Below are positions 1-13,000 of a stretch of 64,000 bases of DNA, in pieces; the first letter of the stretch is position 1, and every line of letters begins with the position of its first letter. Made by a program: the position numbers and the translations under genes. The DNA lies in assembly GCF_050948175.1 (NCBI RefSeq), contig NW_027490467.1, forward strand, positions 1 to 64,000, written 5' to 3'. Below the pieces are notes generated by a model. That model saw only the letters and a list, made by a program, of their open reading frames with translations, was not told the origin of the DNA and made no database searches. Source of the stretch: Xylocopa sonorina (taxonomy: Eukaryota; Arthropoda; Insecta; Hymenoptera; Apidae).

Positions 1-900
1 CTCGATACAATGAATATTACATCATATCATGCGGCATTGAAATGAGTTGCGGCATCGCATTGAATGAAGTAAGAGAACTCTATTGCTTCTACGCGTAGAT
101 ACCTAGAAACACTATCCCGTTGGAAGAAAGTGTGGGATTTATATTCTTTTTGTATGCAGATACACGAAGCGCGTTGCTTTGAATACTATATCTTAACGCG
201 GAACAATGAAATGAGATGCGACATCGCGCGGAATCAGGTAACAGAACCCTGTTGTTTTTACACGTTGACATCTAGAAACGCTATTCTCTTGCGAGGAAGT
301 GTAGCATCACATTGTTTTGCAGTGTAGAAGCAGATAAGCATAGTCTGATTTATAGATCATTAAAATCTACATACATACTTCGACCTCTTGGTGTGAAATG
401 CTATATCACGTTCCATGAAACATTAGAACTCCTTTGCCTTCATTCGTAGACATCTAGAAACACTGTTCCGTAGCAAGGAAGTGATGCATCCATTTTCATT
501 TGAAGTGTAGACGAGATGTACATAACGCGTTGCATTGAGATTACATCTGATCATGTGACATAGAAATGAGATGCGATATCACGTACTTCGAAGAATTAGA
601 ACATTATGGTTTCGATGCGTACACAGCTAGAAACGCTGTTCGGTAGCAAGCAAGTGTGGTATTTACATTATTTTCAAGTGCAGACGAGATATACGTAACG
701 TTTGCGTTGACGCTGCATCTTAACATGATACATAGATATGAGATACGATACAGGGCTACATAAAGTATTTAATCTATTTCATCGATATGTAGACATCTGG
801 AAACGCTACTCCAAAGCAAGGAAGTGTGGCATTTACAATATTTTGAAATCAAGATGAGATATACATAACATGTTGCAATGAACAGTACATCTTATTGTGA
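1..900 (+). repeat. Degenerate edge-type satellite monomers
   Basis: These monomers are recognisable but strongly diverged. They carry variants such as GTGTAGACGAG in place of GTGAATACGAGG and CTGGAAACGCT in place of CTGCAAACGCT. Around 327-342 they contain AGAAGCAGATAAGCATAG, which on the opposite strand matches the degenerate satellite next to the spacer (TGCTTATCTGCTTCTGTG near 21,717). The same edge variants dominate 19.6-21.7 kb and 53.9-55.9 kb. This suggests that the left end of the window lies close to an array edge of the same kind in inverted orientation. Confidence 0.7.
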
Positions 901-3830
901 GACATAGAAATGAGATGCGATATCACGGTTTAAAAAGCATTAGAACTCTCTTGCTACGATACGTAGACATCTGCAGACACTATTTCCTCGCAAGGAAGTG
1001 TCACATTTACATTCTTTTGAAGTGAATGCGTGGTATACATGACACTTCGCAATGAATATTACATCTTATCATGAAACATAGAAATGACATGCGATATCTC
1101 GTTTTATCAAGCTTTAGAACTTTGTTGTTCCGATACATAGAGATCTGCAAACGCTATTTCCTAGGAAGGAAGGGACGCATTTACATTCACTTGAAGTGTA
1201 TGCGAGGCATAAGTGACACTTCGCAATGAATATTTTATCTTACCATGAAACATAGAAATGAGATGCGATATCGCGTTTTAAGAAGCATTAGAACCCTATT
1301 GCTTCGAAACGTAGACATCTGGAAGCGTAATTACCTAGAATGGAAGTGTCTCATTTATATTCATTTGAAGTGTAGACGAGGAATACATAACACTTCGCAA
1401 TGAATATTATATCTTATCATGCTAGGAAGGAAGTGTCGCATTTACATTCTTTTGAAGTGAACACGAGGTATACATAATACTTCGCAACGAATATTGTATC
1501 TTATCGTGAAACATAGAAATGAGAAGCGATATCGCGTTTTAAAAAGCATTGGAAATCTATTGCTACGATACGTTGAAATCTGCAAACGCTATTTAATAAC
1601 AAGGGAGTGTCGCATCTACATTTCTCTGAAGTGAATACGAGGTATACATAACACTCAACAATGAATATTATACCTTATAACGAAACATAGAAATGAAATG
1701 CGATATCGCGGTTAAATTAGATCTCTATTGCTACGATACGGAGATATCTGCAAACGCTATTTCCTAGCAAGGTAGTGAGGCCTTTACATTCTTTTGATGT
1801 GTATATTACGTATTCATAACGCTTCGCAATGAATATTATATGTTGTCATGAATCATAGAAATGTGGTGCCATATCGCGATTTAAGAAGCATTAGAACTCT
1901 ATTGCTTCGATACGTAGACATCTGTAAACACTACTTCCTAGCAAGGTAGTGTCGCATTTAAATCCTTTTGAAGTGAATACGACGTGTACATAACACTCGA
2001 CAATGAATATTATATGTAATCATGAAACACAGAAATGAGATGCGATATCGCGATTTTAGAAGCATTAGAATACTATTGCTTCGATACGGAGATAACTGCA
2101 AACGCTATTTCCTAGCAAGGAAGTGTTGCATTTACATTCATTTGAAGTGTATACGGGGAATACATAACACTCCACAATGAATATTATTTCTTATCATGAT
2201 GTATGGAAATGAGATGCCATATCGTGTTTTAAGAAGGATTAGAACACTATTGCTACGATACGTAGAAATCTGCAAACGCTATTTCCTAGCATGGACGTGC
2301 CACATTAAACATTGTTTTGAAGTGAATACGAGGTATACATGACAACTCGCAATGTATATTAGATCTTATCATGAAACATAGAAATGTGATGCGATATCGC
2401 GACTTAAGAAGCATTAGAGATCCATTGCTACGATACGTAGACTTCTGGTGACGCTATTTCCTAGAAAGGATGCGTAGCAATTACATTCATTTGACGTGTA
2501 TGCGAGGTATAAGTGACACTTCGCAATGTATATTATATCTTATCATGAAACATAGAAAGGAGATGCGATATCGCGTTTTAAAGAGCATTAGAACTCTATT
2601 GCTACGATACGTAGACATCTGCAAACGCTATTTCCTAGCAAGGAAGTGTCGCATTGACATTCATTTGAAGTGTAGACGAGGAATACATAACACTTCGCAA
2701 TGAGTATTATATCTTACCATGAAACATAGAAATTAGATGCGATATCGCGATTTAAGAAGTATTGGTACTCTATTGCTCCGATACGTAGACATCTGCAGAC
2801 ACTATTTCCTCGCAAGGAAGTGTCACATTTACATTCATTTGAATTGTATGCAAGGTATACATGACACCTTGCAGTGAATATTATATCCTATCATGAAATA
2901 TAGGAATGAGATGCGATATCGCGTTTAGGGAAGCATTAGAGCACTATTGCAACGATACGTACACATCTGCAAACGCTATTTCCTAGAAAGGATAACTCTA
3001 CTGCTTCGATACGGAGACATCTGGAAACTCTACTTCCCGGCAAGGAAGTGTCGCATTTACATTCTTTTGACGTGCATACGAGGCATACATTACACTTCGC
3101 ATTGATCGTTATATCTTAACATGAAACATAGAAATTAGATGCGATATCGCGTTTTAAGAAGCATTAGAACTCATTTGCTACGATAAGCAGATATTTGCAG
3201 ACGCTATTCCCTAGCAAGGAAGTGTCGCATTTACATTCTTTTGAAGTGAATACGAGGTAAAGGTGACACTTCGCAATGAATGTTATATCTTATCAAGATA
3301 CATAGAAGTGAGGTGCGATATCGCGTTTTAAGAAGCATTAGAATTCTATTGCTACGATACGTAGACATCTGCAAAAGCTATTTCCTAGCAAGTAAGTGTC
3401 GAACTTACATTCTTTTGAAGTGAATACGAGGTATACATGACACTTCGCAACGAATGTCATATCTTATCATGAAACATAGAAATGGGATGCGATTTGACGA
3501 CATAAGAAGCGTTAGAACTGTATTTCTACGATACGTAGACATCTACAAACGCTATTTCCTACGATGGAAGTGTCACAATTACATTCTTTTGACATGAATA
3601 CGAGGAATACATTACACTTGGCAATGAATATTATATCTTGTCATGAGACCTAGTATTGGGATGCGATATCGTGTTTTAAGAAGCATTCAAATTCTATTGC
3701 TCCGATACGTCGACATCTGCAAGCGTTACTTCCTAGCAATGAAATGTCGTATTTACATGCTTTTGAAGTGAATACGAGGTTACATGACACTTCGCAATGA
3801 ATAGTATACCTTATCATGAAACATAGAAAT

Positions 3831-6800
3831 CAGATGCGATATCTCCTTTTAAGAAGCATTAGTAATCTATTGCTTCGATACGTAGACATCTGCAAACACT
3901 ATTTCCTAGGACGGAAGTGTCGCATTTATATTCTTTTGAAGTGAATACGAGGTTACATGACACTTCGCAATGAATATTATATCCTATCATGAAACATAGA
4001 AATGAGATGCGATATCCCGTTTTGAGAAGCATTAAAACTCTATTGCTACGATACGTAGACATCACCAAACGCTATTTCATAGTAAGGAAGTGTCGCATTT
4101 TCATTCTTTTGAAGTGAATACTTGGTATACATGACACCTCACAATGAATATTATATTTATCATTAAACATAGAAATGAGGAGCGATATCACGTTTAGGAA
4201 GCATTAGAACTCTATTGTTTCGATACCTAGACAGCTGGAAACGCAATATCCACGCAAGGAAGGTTCGCATGTACATTCTTTTTAAGTGAATACGAGGTAT
4301 AACATGACACTTCGCAATGAATATTATATCTTATCGTGAGACATTGAAATGAGATGCGATATCGCGTTTTAAGAAGCATTAGAAACCTATTGCCGCGATA
4401 AGTAGACATCTGCAAACTCTACTTCCTCGCAAGGAATAGTCGCATTTACATTCTTTTGAAGTGTAGATGAGGTATCCACAACACTTCGCAATGAATGATA
4501 TATCTTATCATGAATCATAGAAATGAGATGCGATATCACGTTTTAGGAACGTTAGAACTTTATTGCTACGATACGTAGACATCTGCAAACGCAATTTCCA
4601 AGCAAGGAAGAGTCGCATTTACATTCTTTTAAAGTGAATACGAGGTGTACATGACACTTCGCAACGAATGTTATATCTTATCATGAAACATAGAAATGGG
4701 ATGCGATATTGCGTTTTATGAACCTTTAGAACTCTATTGCTACGATAGGTAGACATCTGCAAACGCTATTTAATAGCAGGGAAGTGTCGCATTTTCACTC
4801 TTTTGAAGCGAATACGAAGTATACATGACACTTCGCAATGAGTATTATAACTTATCATGAAACATAGAAATCAGATGCGATATCTCCTTTTAAGAAGCAT
4901 TAGTAATCTATTGCTTCGATACGTAGACATCTGCAAACACTATTTCCTAGGACGGAAGTGTCGCATTTATATTCTTTTGAAGTGAATACGAGGTTACATG
5001 ACACTTCGCAATGAATATTATATCCTATCATGAAACATAGAAATGAGATGCGATATCCCGTTTTGAGAAGCATTAAAACTCTATTGCTACGATACGTAGA
5101 CATCACCAAACGCTATTTCATAGTAAGGAAGTGTCGCATTTTCATTCTTTTGAAGTGAATACTTGGTATACATGACACCTCACAATGAATATTATATTTA
5201 TCATTAAACATAGAAATGGGGAGCGATATCACGTTTAGGAAGCATTAGAACTCTATTGTTTCGATACCTAGACAGCTGGAAACGCAATATCCACGCAAGG
5301 AAGGTTCGCATGTACATTCTTTTTAAGTGAATACGAGGTATAACATGACACTTCGCAATGAATATTATATCTTATCGTGAGACATTGAAATGAGATGCGA
5401 TATCGCGTTTTAAGAAGCATTAGAAACCTATTGCCGCGATAAGTAGACATCTGCAAACTCTACTTCCTCGCAAGGAATAGTCGCATTTACATTCTTTTGA
5501 AGTGTAGATGAGGTATCCACAACACTTCGCAATGAATGATATATCTTATCATGAAACATAGAAATGAGATGCGATATCACGTTTTAGGAACGTTAGAACT
5601 TTATTGCTACGATACGTAGACATCTGCAAACGCAATTTCCAAGCAAGGAAGAGTCGCATTTACATTCTTTTAAAGTGAATACGAGGTGTACATGACACTT
5701 CGCAACGAATGTTATATCTTATCATGAAACATAGAAATGGGATGCGATATTGCGTTTTATGAACCTTTAGAACTCTATTGCTACGATAGGTAGACATCTG
5801 CAAACGCTATTTAATAGCAGGGAAGTGTCGCATTTTCACTCTTTTGAAGCGAATACGAAGTATACATGACACTTCGCAATGAGTATTATAACTTATCATG
5901 AAACATAGAAATCAGATGCGATATCTCCTTTTAAGAAGCATTAGTAATCTATTGCTTCGATACGTAGACATCTGCAAACACTATTTCCTAGGACGGAAGT
6001 GTCGCATTTATATTCTTTTGAAGTGAATACGAGGTTACATGACACTTCGCAATGAATATTATATCCTATCATGAAACATAGAAATGAGATGCGATATCCC
6101 GTTTTGAGAAGCATTAAAACTCTATTGCTACGATACGTAGACATCACCAAACGCTATTTCATAGTAAGGAAGTGTCGCATTTTCATTCTTTTGAAGTGAA
6201 TACTTGGTATACATGACACCTCACAATGAATATTATATTTATCATTAAACATAGAAATGGGGAGCGATATCACGTTTAGGAAGCATTAGAACTCTATTGT
6301 TTCGATACCTAGACAGCTGGAAACGCAATATCCACGCAAGGAAGGTTCGCATGTACATTCTTTTTAAGTGAATACGAGGTATAACATGACACTTCGCAAT
6401 GAATATTATATCTTATCGTGAGACATTGAAATGAGATGCGATATCGCGTTTTAAGAAGCATTAGAAACCTATTGCCGCGATAAGTAGACATCTGCAAACT
6501 CTACTTCCTCGCAAGGAATAGTCGCATTTACATTCTTTTGAAGTGTAGATGAGGTATCCACAACACTTCGCAATGAATGATATATCTTATCATGAAACAT
6601 AGAAATGAGATGCGATATCACGTTTTAGGAACGTTAGAACTTTATTGCTACGATACGTAGACATCTGCAAACGCAATTTCCAAGCAAGGAAGAGTCGCAT
6701 TTACATTCTTTTAAAGTGAATACGAGGTGTACATGACACTTCGCAACGAATGTTATATCTTATCATGAAACATAGAAATGGGATGCGATATTGCGTTTTA

Positions 6801-6953
6801 TGAACCTTTAGAACTCTATTGCTACGATAGGTAAACATCTGCAAACGCTATTTAATAGCAGGGAAGTGTCGCATTTTCACTCTTTTGAAGCGAATACGAA
6901 GTATACATGACACTTCGCAATGAGTATTATAACTTATCATGAAACATAGAAAT
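3831..6953 (+). repeat. Higher-order repeat: 3 tandem copies of a 1,041-bp, 6-monomer unit
   Basis: The diagnostic CAGATGCGATATCTCC variant starts at 3,831, 4,872 and 5,913, exactly 1,041 bases apart, and the frame would return at 6,954, where the sequence reverts to GAGATGCGATATCGCG. By eye the three copies differ at about three positions (near 4,179, 4,513 and 6,834). Within one unit the six monomers differ from each other far more. This is the signature of a recent multi-monomer amplification. The identical 69- and 62-codon open frames recurring every 1,041 bases are a consequence of it, not genes. Confidence 0.95.
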
Positions 6954-7199
6954 GAGATGCGATATCGCGTTTTGAGAAGCATTAGAACTCTGTTGCTACG
7001 ATACGTATACATCTGCAAACGCTATTTCCTAGCAAGGAAGTGTCGCATTTACATTCATTTGAAGTGTATGCGAGGTATACATAACACTTCGCAATGAATA
7101 TTATATCTTATCATGAAACATAGAAATGAGATGCAATATCTTGTTTTAAGAAGCATTAGAACTCTATTGCTTCGATACGTAGACATCTCCAAACGCAAT

Positions 7200-7260
7200 T
7201 TCCTAGCATGGAAGTGTTGCACTTCCTAGCATGGAAGTGTCGCATTCTTTTTCGCATCTC
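7200..7260. other. Satellite inversion junction (forward to reverse) with 23-bp tandem duplication
   Basis: Positions 7,200-7,222 (TTCCTAGCATGGAAGTGTTG...) are repeated at 7,223-7,245 with one or two changes. A short T-rich stretch follows at 7,246-7,252, and from 7,253 the sequence reads CGCATCTCATTTCTATG, which is the satellite on the other strand. The inversion has no inserted unique DNA. The microduplication is the type of scar expected from a replication- or repair-associated rearrangement, which is an inference. Confidence 0.85.
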
Positions 7261-7739
7261 ATTTCTATGTTTCGTGATAAGATATAATATTCATTGCGAA
7301 CTGTCATGTATACCTCGTATTCACTTCAAAAGAATGTAAATGCGACGTTTCCATCCTTGGGAACATTGTTTGCAGATGTCTACTTATCGTAGCAAAAGAT
7401 TCATAATGCTTCGTAAAACGAGATGTCGCATTTCATTTCTATGTTTCGTGATAAGATATAATATTCATTGCGAAATGTAATGTATACCTCGTATTCACTC
7501 CAAACGAATGTAAATGCGACACTTCCTTGCTAGGAAATAGCGTTTGCAGATGTCTACGTATCGTAGCAATAGAGTTCTAATGCTACTTAAATCGCGATAT
7601 CGCATCTCATTTCTATGTTTCGTGATAAGATGTAATATTCATTGCGAAGTGTCATGTACACCTCGAATTCACTTCAAAAGAATGTAAATGCGACTCATCC
7701 ATGTTAGGAAATAGCGTCTGCAGATGTCTACGCGTCGAG

Positions 7740-9480
7740 GCAGTAGATTTCTAATGCTTCTTAAAACGCGATATCGCATCTCACTTCTATGGTGCGTGAT
7801 AAGATATAATATTCATTGCGAAGTGTTATGTATACCTCGTATTCACTCCAAACAAATGTAAATGCGACACTTACTTGCTAGGAAATGGCGTTTGCAGATA
7901 TCTCCGTACTGAAGTAATAGAGTTCTACTACTTCTTAAAACGGGATATCGCATCTCATTTCTATGTTTCATGACAGGATATAATATTCATTGCGAAGTGC
8001 CATGTATACCTCGTATTCACATCTAAAGAATGTAAATGCAAATCTTCCTTCCTGGAAAATAGCGTTTCCATATGTCTACGTATCGCAGCAATAGGGCTCT
8101 AACGCTTCATAAGACGCGATATCGCATCTCATTTCTATGTTTCATGATAAGATATAATATCCATTGCGAAGTGTCACTTATTCCTTGTATTCACTTCATA
8201 TGAATGTAAATGCGACACTTCCCTGCTAGGTAATAGCGTTTGCAAATGTCGACGCATCGAAGCAATAGAGTTCTAAAGCTCCTTAAAACACGATATCGCA
8301 TCTCATTCTATGTTTCATGATAAGATCTATTATTCATTGCGAAGTGTCACTTATACCTCGTATTCACTTCAAATGAATGTAAATGCGACACTTCCTTCCC
8401 AGGAAATAGCGTTTGCAAATGTCTACGTATCGAAGCAATAGAGTTCTAAAGCTGCTTAAAACACGATTTCGCATCTCATTTCTATGTTTCATGATAACAT
8501 CTTTTATTCATTGCGAAGTGTCATGTATACCTCGTATTCACTTGAAATGAATGTAAGTGCGACACTTCCTTGCTAGGAAATAGCGCTTTCGGATGTCTAC
8601 GTATCGAGGCAATAGCGCTCTAAAGCTTCTTGAAACGCGATATCGCATGTCACTTCTATGATGCGTGATAAGATATAATATTCATTGCGAAGTGTTATGT
8701 ATACCACGTATTCACTCCAAACAAATGTAAATGCGACACTTACTTGCTAGGAAATGGCGTTTGCAGATATCTCCGTACTGAAGCAATAGATTTCTACTAC
8801 TTCTTAAAACGGGATATCGCATCCCATTTCTATGTTTCATGACAGGATATAATATTCATGGCGAAGTGCCATGTATACCTCGTATTCACATCTAAAGAAT
8901 GTAAATGCAAATCTTCCTTCCTGGAAAATAGCGTTTCCATATGTCTACGTATCGCAGCAATAGGGCTCTAACGCTTCATAAGACGCGATATCGCATCTCA
9001 TTTATATGTTTCATGATAAGATATAATATCCATTGCGAAGTGTCACTTATTCCTTGTATTCACTTCAAATGAATGTAAATGCGACACTTCCCTGCTAGGT
9101 AATAGCGTTTGCAAATGTCTACGCATCGAAGCAATAGAGTTCTAAAGCTCCTTAAAACACGATATCGCATCTCATTCTATGTTTCATGATAAGATCTATT
9201 ATTCATTGCGAAGTGTCACTTATACCTCGTATTCACTTCAAATGAATGTAAATGCGACACTTCCTTCCCAGGAAATAGCGTTTGCAAATGTCTACGTATC
9301 GAAGCAATAGAGTTCTAAAGCTGCTTAAAACACGATTTCGCATCTCATTTCTATGTTTCATGATAACATCTTTTATTCATTGCGAAGTGTCATGTATACC
9401 TCGTATTCACTTCAAATGAATGTAAATGCGACACTTCCTTCCCAGGAAATAGCGTTTGCAAATGTCTACGTATCGAAGCA
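7740..9480 (-). repeat. Two tandem copies of an 869-bp, 5-monomer higher-order repeat
   Basis: The unusual string CTCCGTACTGAAG recurs with spacing 869 (GAAG at 7,911 and 8,780). It is followed in both copies by CTACTACTTCTTAAAACGGG, the CATGACAGGATATAATATTC variant, and the TCCTTCCTGGAAAATAGCG variant. The end of the second copy is extended by an extra near-identical monomer around 9,390-9,560. The copies carry scattered substitutions, so this expansion is older than the 1,041-bp one. Confidence 0.85.
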
Positions 9481-11394
9481 ATAGAGTTCTAAAGCTGCTT
9501 AAAACACGATTTCGCATCTCATTTCTATGTTTCATGATAACATCTTTTATTCATTGCGAAGTGTCATGTATACCTCGTATTCACTTCAAAAGAATGTAAA
9601 TGCGACTATTCCTTGCTAGGAAATAACGTCTGCAGATGCCTACGTATTGTAGCAATAGAACTCTAATGCTTCTTAGATCGCGATATCGCATCTCATTTCT
9701 ATATTTCGTGATAAGTTATAATATTCATTCCGAAGTGTCATGTATACCTCGTATTCACTCCAATCGAATGTAAATGCGACACTTCCTTGCTGGGAAATAG
9801 CGTCTGCAGATGTCTACGCATCGAGACAATAGAGTTCTTGTGCTTCTTAAATGCGTTATCGCATCTCACTTTTATGTTTCATGATAAGATATAGTATTCA
9901 TTGCGAAGAGTCATGTATACCTCGTATTCACTTCAAAAGAATGTAAATGCGACTATTCCTTGCTAGGAAATAACGTCTGCAGATGCCTACGTATTGTAGC
10001 AATAGAATTCTAATGCTTCTTAGATCGCGATATCGCATCTCATTTCTATATTTCGTGATAAGTTATAATATTCATTCCGAAGTGTCATGTATACCACGAA
10101 TTCACTTCAAAAGAATGTAAATGCGACACTTCCATCCTAGGAAATAGCGTTTGCAGGTGTCTACGTATCGTAGCAATAGTGTTCTAATGCTATTTAAATC
10201 GCGATATCGCATCTCATTTAAATGTTTGGTGATAAGATATAATATTCATTGCCAAGTGTCATGTATACCTCGTTTTCACTCCAATCGAATGTAAATGCGA
10301 CACTTCCTTGCTGGGAAATAGCGTCTGCAGATATCTCCGCATCGAGGCAATAGGGTTCTAAAGCTTCTTAAAACGCGATATCGCATCTCACTTCTATGTT
10401 ACATGATAAGATATAATATTCATTGCGAAGTGTCATGTATACCTCGTATTCCTTTCAAAAGAATGTAAATGCGACACTTCCTTGCTAGGAAATAGCGTTT
10501 GCACATGTCTACGTTTCGTGGCATTAGGGTTCTAATGCTTCTCAAAACGCGATATTGCTTCTCATTTCTATGTTGCATGATAATATATAATATTCATTGC
10601 GAAGTGTCATGTATACCTCGCATACACTTAAAATGAATGTAAATGCTACACTTCCTTCCTAGGAAATAGCGTTTGCAGATGCCTACGTATCGAAGAAATA
10701 GACATCTAATGCTTCATAAATCGCCATATCGCATCTCATTTCTACGTTTCATGATAAGATATAATATTCATTGTGCAGTCTTATGTATACCACGTATTCA
10801 CATCAAAAGAATATAATTGCGACACTTCCTTGCAAGGAAATAGCGTTTGCAGATGTCTACGTATCGAAGCAATTGAGTTCTAATGCTTCCTAACCGTCAT
10901 GTCGCATCTCATATCTACGTTTCCTGATAAGACATAATGTTCATTGCGAAGTGTCATGTATACCTCGTATTCACTTCAATAGAATGTAAGTGTGACACTA
11001 CCTTGCTAGGAAATAGAATTTGCAGATATCTACATATCGAAGCAATAGAGTTCTAATGCTACTTAAATCGCGATATCGCAGCTCATCTATATGTTTCGTT
11101 ATAAGATATAATATTCATTGCGAACTGTCATGTATACCTCGTATTCACTTCAAACGAATGTAAATGCGACACTTCCTAGCTAGGAAATAGCGTATTCAGA
11201 TGTCTACGTATCTTAGCAATAATGTTCTAATGCTACATTAATCGCAATATCGCATCTCATTTCTACGTTTCGTGATAAGATGTAACATTCATTGCGAAGT
11301 GTCATGTACACTTCGTATTCACTTCAAAAGAATGTAAACGCGACACTTCCATGCTAGGAAATAGCGTCTGCAGATGTCTACGCGTCGAGGCAAT

Positions 11395-13000
11395 AGAGTT
11401 CTAGTGTTTCTTAAACCGCGATACCGCATCTCACTCCTATGTTTCATGATAAGGTATATTATTCATTGCGAAGTGTCATGTATACCTCCCATTCACTTCA
11501 AAGGAATATAAATGCGACACTTCTTTGCTAGGAATTATCGTTTCCAGATGTCTACGTATCGAAACAATAGAGTTATAATGCTTCTTAAAACGAGTTGTCG
11601 CATCTCATTTCTCTGTTTCATGATAAGATATAATATTCATTGCGAAGTGACCTGTATACCTCGTATTCACTTCAAAAGAATGTAAATGCGACACTTCCAT
11701 GCTAGGAAGTAGCTTTTGCAGATGTCTACGTATCGTAGCAATGGAGTTCTGATGCTTCTGAGAACACGATATCGCATCTCGCATCAATGTTTCATGATAA
11801 GATATAATATTCATTGCGATTTCTCATATATACCTCGTATTCGCTTCAAAAGAATGTAAGTGCGACAATTCCTTGCTAGGAAATAGCGTTCCCAGCTGTC
11901 TACGTATCGAAGCAGTAGAGTTCTAATGCTTCTATAAACGGGATATCGCATCTCATTTCTATGTTTCATGATAAGATATAACATTCATTGCGAAGTGTCA
12001 CGTATACCACGTATTCACTTCAAATAAATGTAAATGCGTCACTTCCTTACTAGGAAATAGCGACTGCAGATGTCTCCGTATCGAAGCAACAGAGTTCTAA
12101 TGCTACTTAAATCGCGATATCGCATCTCTTTTCTATATTTCGTGATAAGATATAATATTCATTGCGATGTGTCATGTATACCCCGTATTCACTTCATAAG
12201 AATGTAAATGCTACTATTGCCTGCTAGGAAATAGCGTTTGCAGATGTCTACGTATCGTAGCAATAGAGTTCTAATGCTACTTATATCGCGATATCGCATC
12301 TCATTTATATGTTAGGTGATAAGATATAATATTCAATGCGAAGTGTCATGTATACCTCGTATTCACTCCAAACGAATGTAAATGCGACACTTCCTTGCTA
12401 GGAAATAGCGTATTCAGATGACTACGTATCGTAGCAATAGAGTTCTAATGCTACTTAAATCGCGATATCGCATCACATTTCTACGTTTCGTGATAAGATG
12501 TAATATTCATTGCGAAGTGTCATGTATACCTTGTATTCACTTCAAAAGATTGTAAATGCGACGTTTCTATCCTTGCGAATATCGTTTGCAGATGTCTACG
12601 TATCGTAGCAATAGGATTCTAATGCTTCTTAAAACGAGATGTCGCATCTCATTTCTATGTTTCGTGATAAGATGTAATATTCATTGCGAAGTGTCATGTA
12701 CACCTCGTATTCACTTCAAAAGAATGTAAATGCGACACTTCCATGCTAGGAAATAGCGTCTGCAGATGTCTACGCGTCGAGGCAATAGAGTTCTGATGCT
12801 TCTTCAAACGCTATATCGCATCTCATTTCTATGTTTCGAGATAAGATGTAATATTCATTGCGAAGTGTCATGTATACCTCGTATTCACTTCAAAAGAATG
12901 TAAATGCGACTATTGCTTCCTAGGAAATAGCGTTTTCAGATGTCTACGTATCGCAGGAATAGAGTTCTAATGCTTCTTAAAACGCGATATCGCATCTCAC
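11395..13000 (-). repeat. Spaced duplicate segment, member 1 of 3 (partner 17,660-19,070)
   Basis: The distinctive run CTAGTGTTTCTTAAACCGCG, then ATACCTCCCATTCACTTC and ATGCTTCTATAAACGGG, occurs here, at 17,665 and at 45,882. The 11,605 and 17,868 positions correspond, giving a spacing of 6,263 bases, close to 36 monomers. Compared with the second member, this one has one additional monomer at about 12,250-12,430. The segment is therefore a multi-kilobase duplication followed by local unequal exchange. Confidence 0.8.

Larger units (their letters stand above)
1..7250 (+). repeat. Satellite array block 1, ~174-bp monomer, forward orientation
   Basis: About 41 head-to-tail monomers. Landmarks recurring every 173-174 bases are GAAGCATTAGAACTC, TACGATACGTAGACATCTGC, TTCCTAGCAAGGAAGTGTCG, GAAGTGAATACGAGGTATAC and ACTTCGCAATGAATATTATA. 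For example, GCTATTTCCT at 7,021 recurs as GCAATTTCCT at 7,195. Monomers in the first ~900 bases are much more diverged than those further in, and 3,831-6,953 is a homogenised higher-order repeat. The block ends at a sharp inversion near 7,250. The short open frames here all come from the monomer sequence itself and I do not regard them as genes. Confidence 0.97.

Noticed and set aside
3859..6497. Repeated 62- and 69-codon open frames as a gene family
   Set aside because: They are the monomer read on its minus strand, repeated only because of the 1,041-bp HOR. Similar frames appear wherever stops happen to be absent, with no start context or conserved domain.
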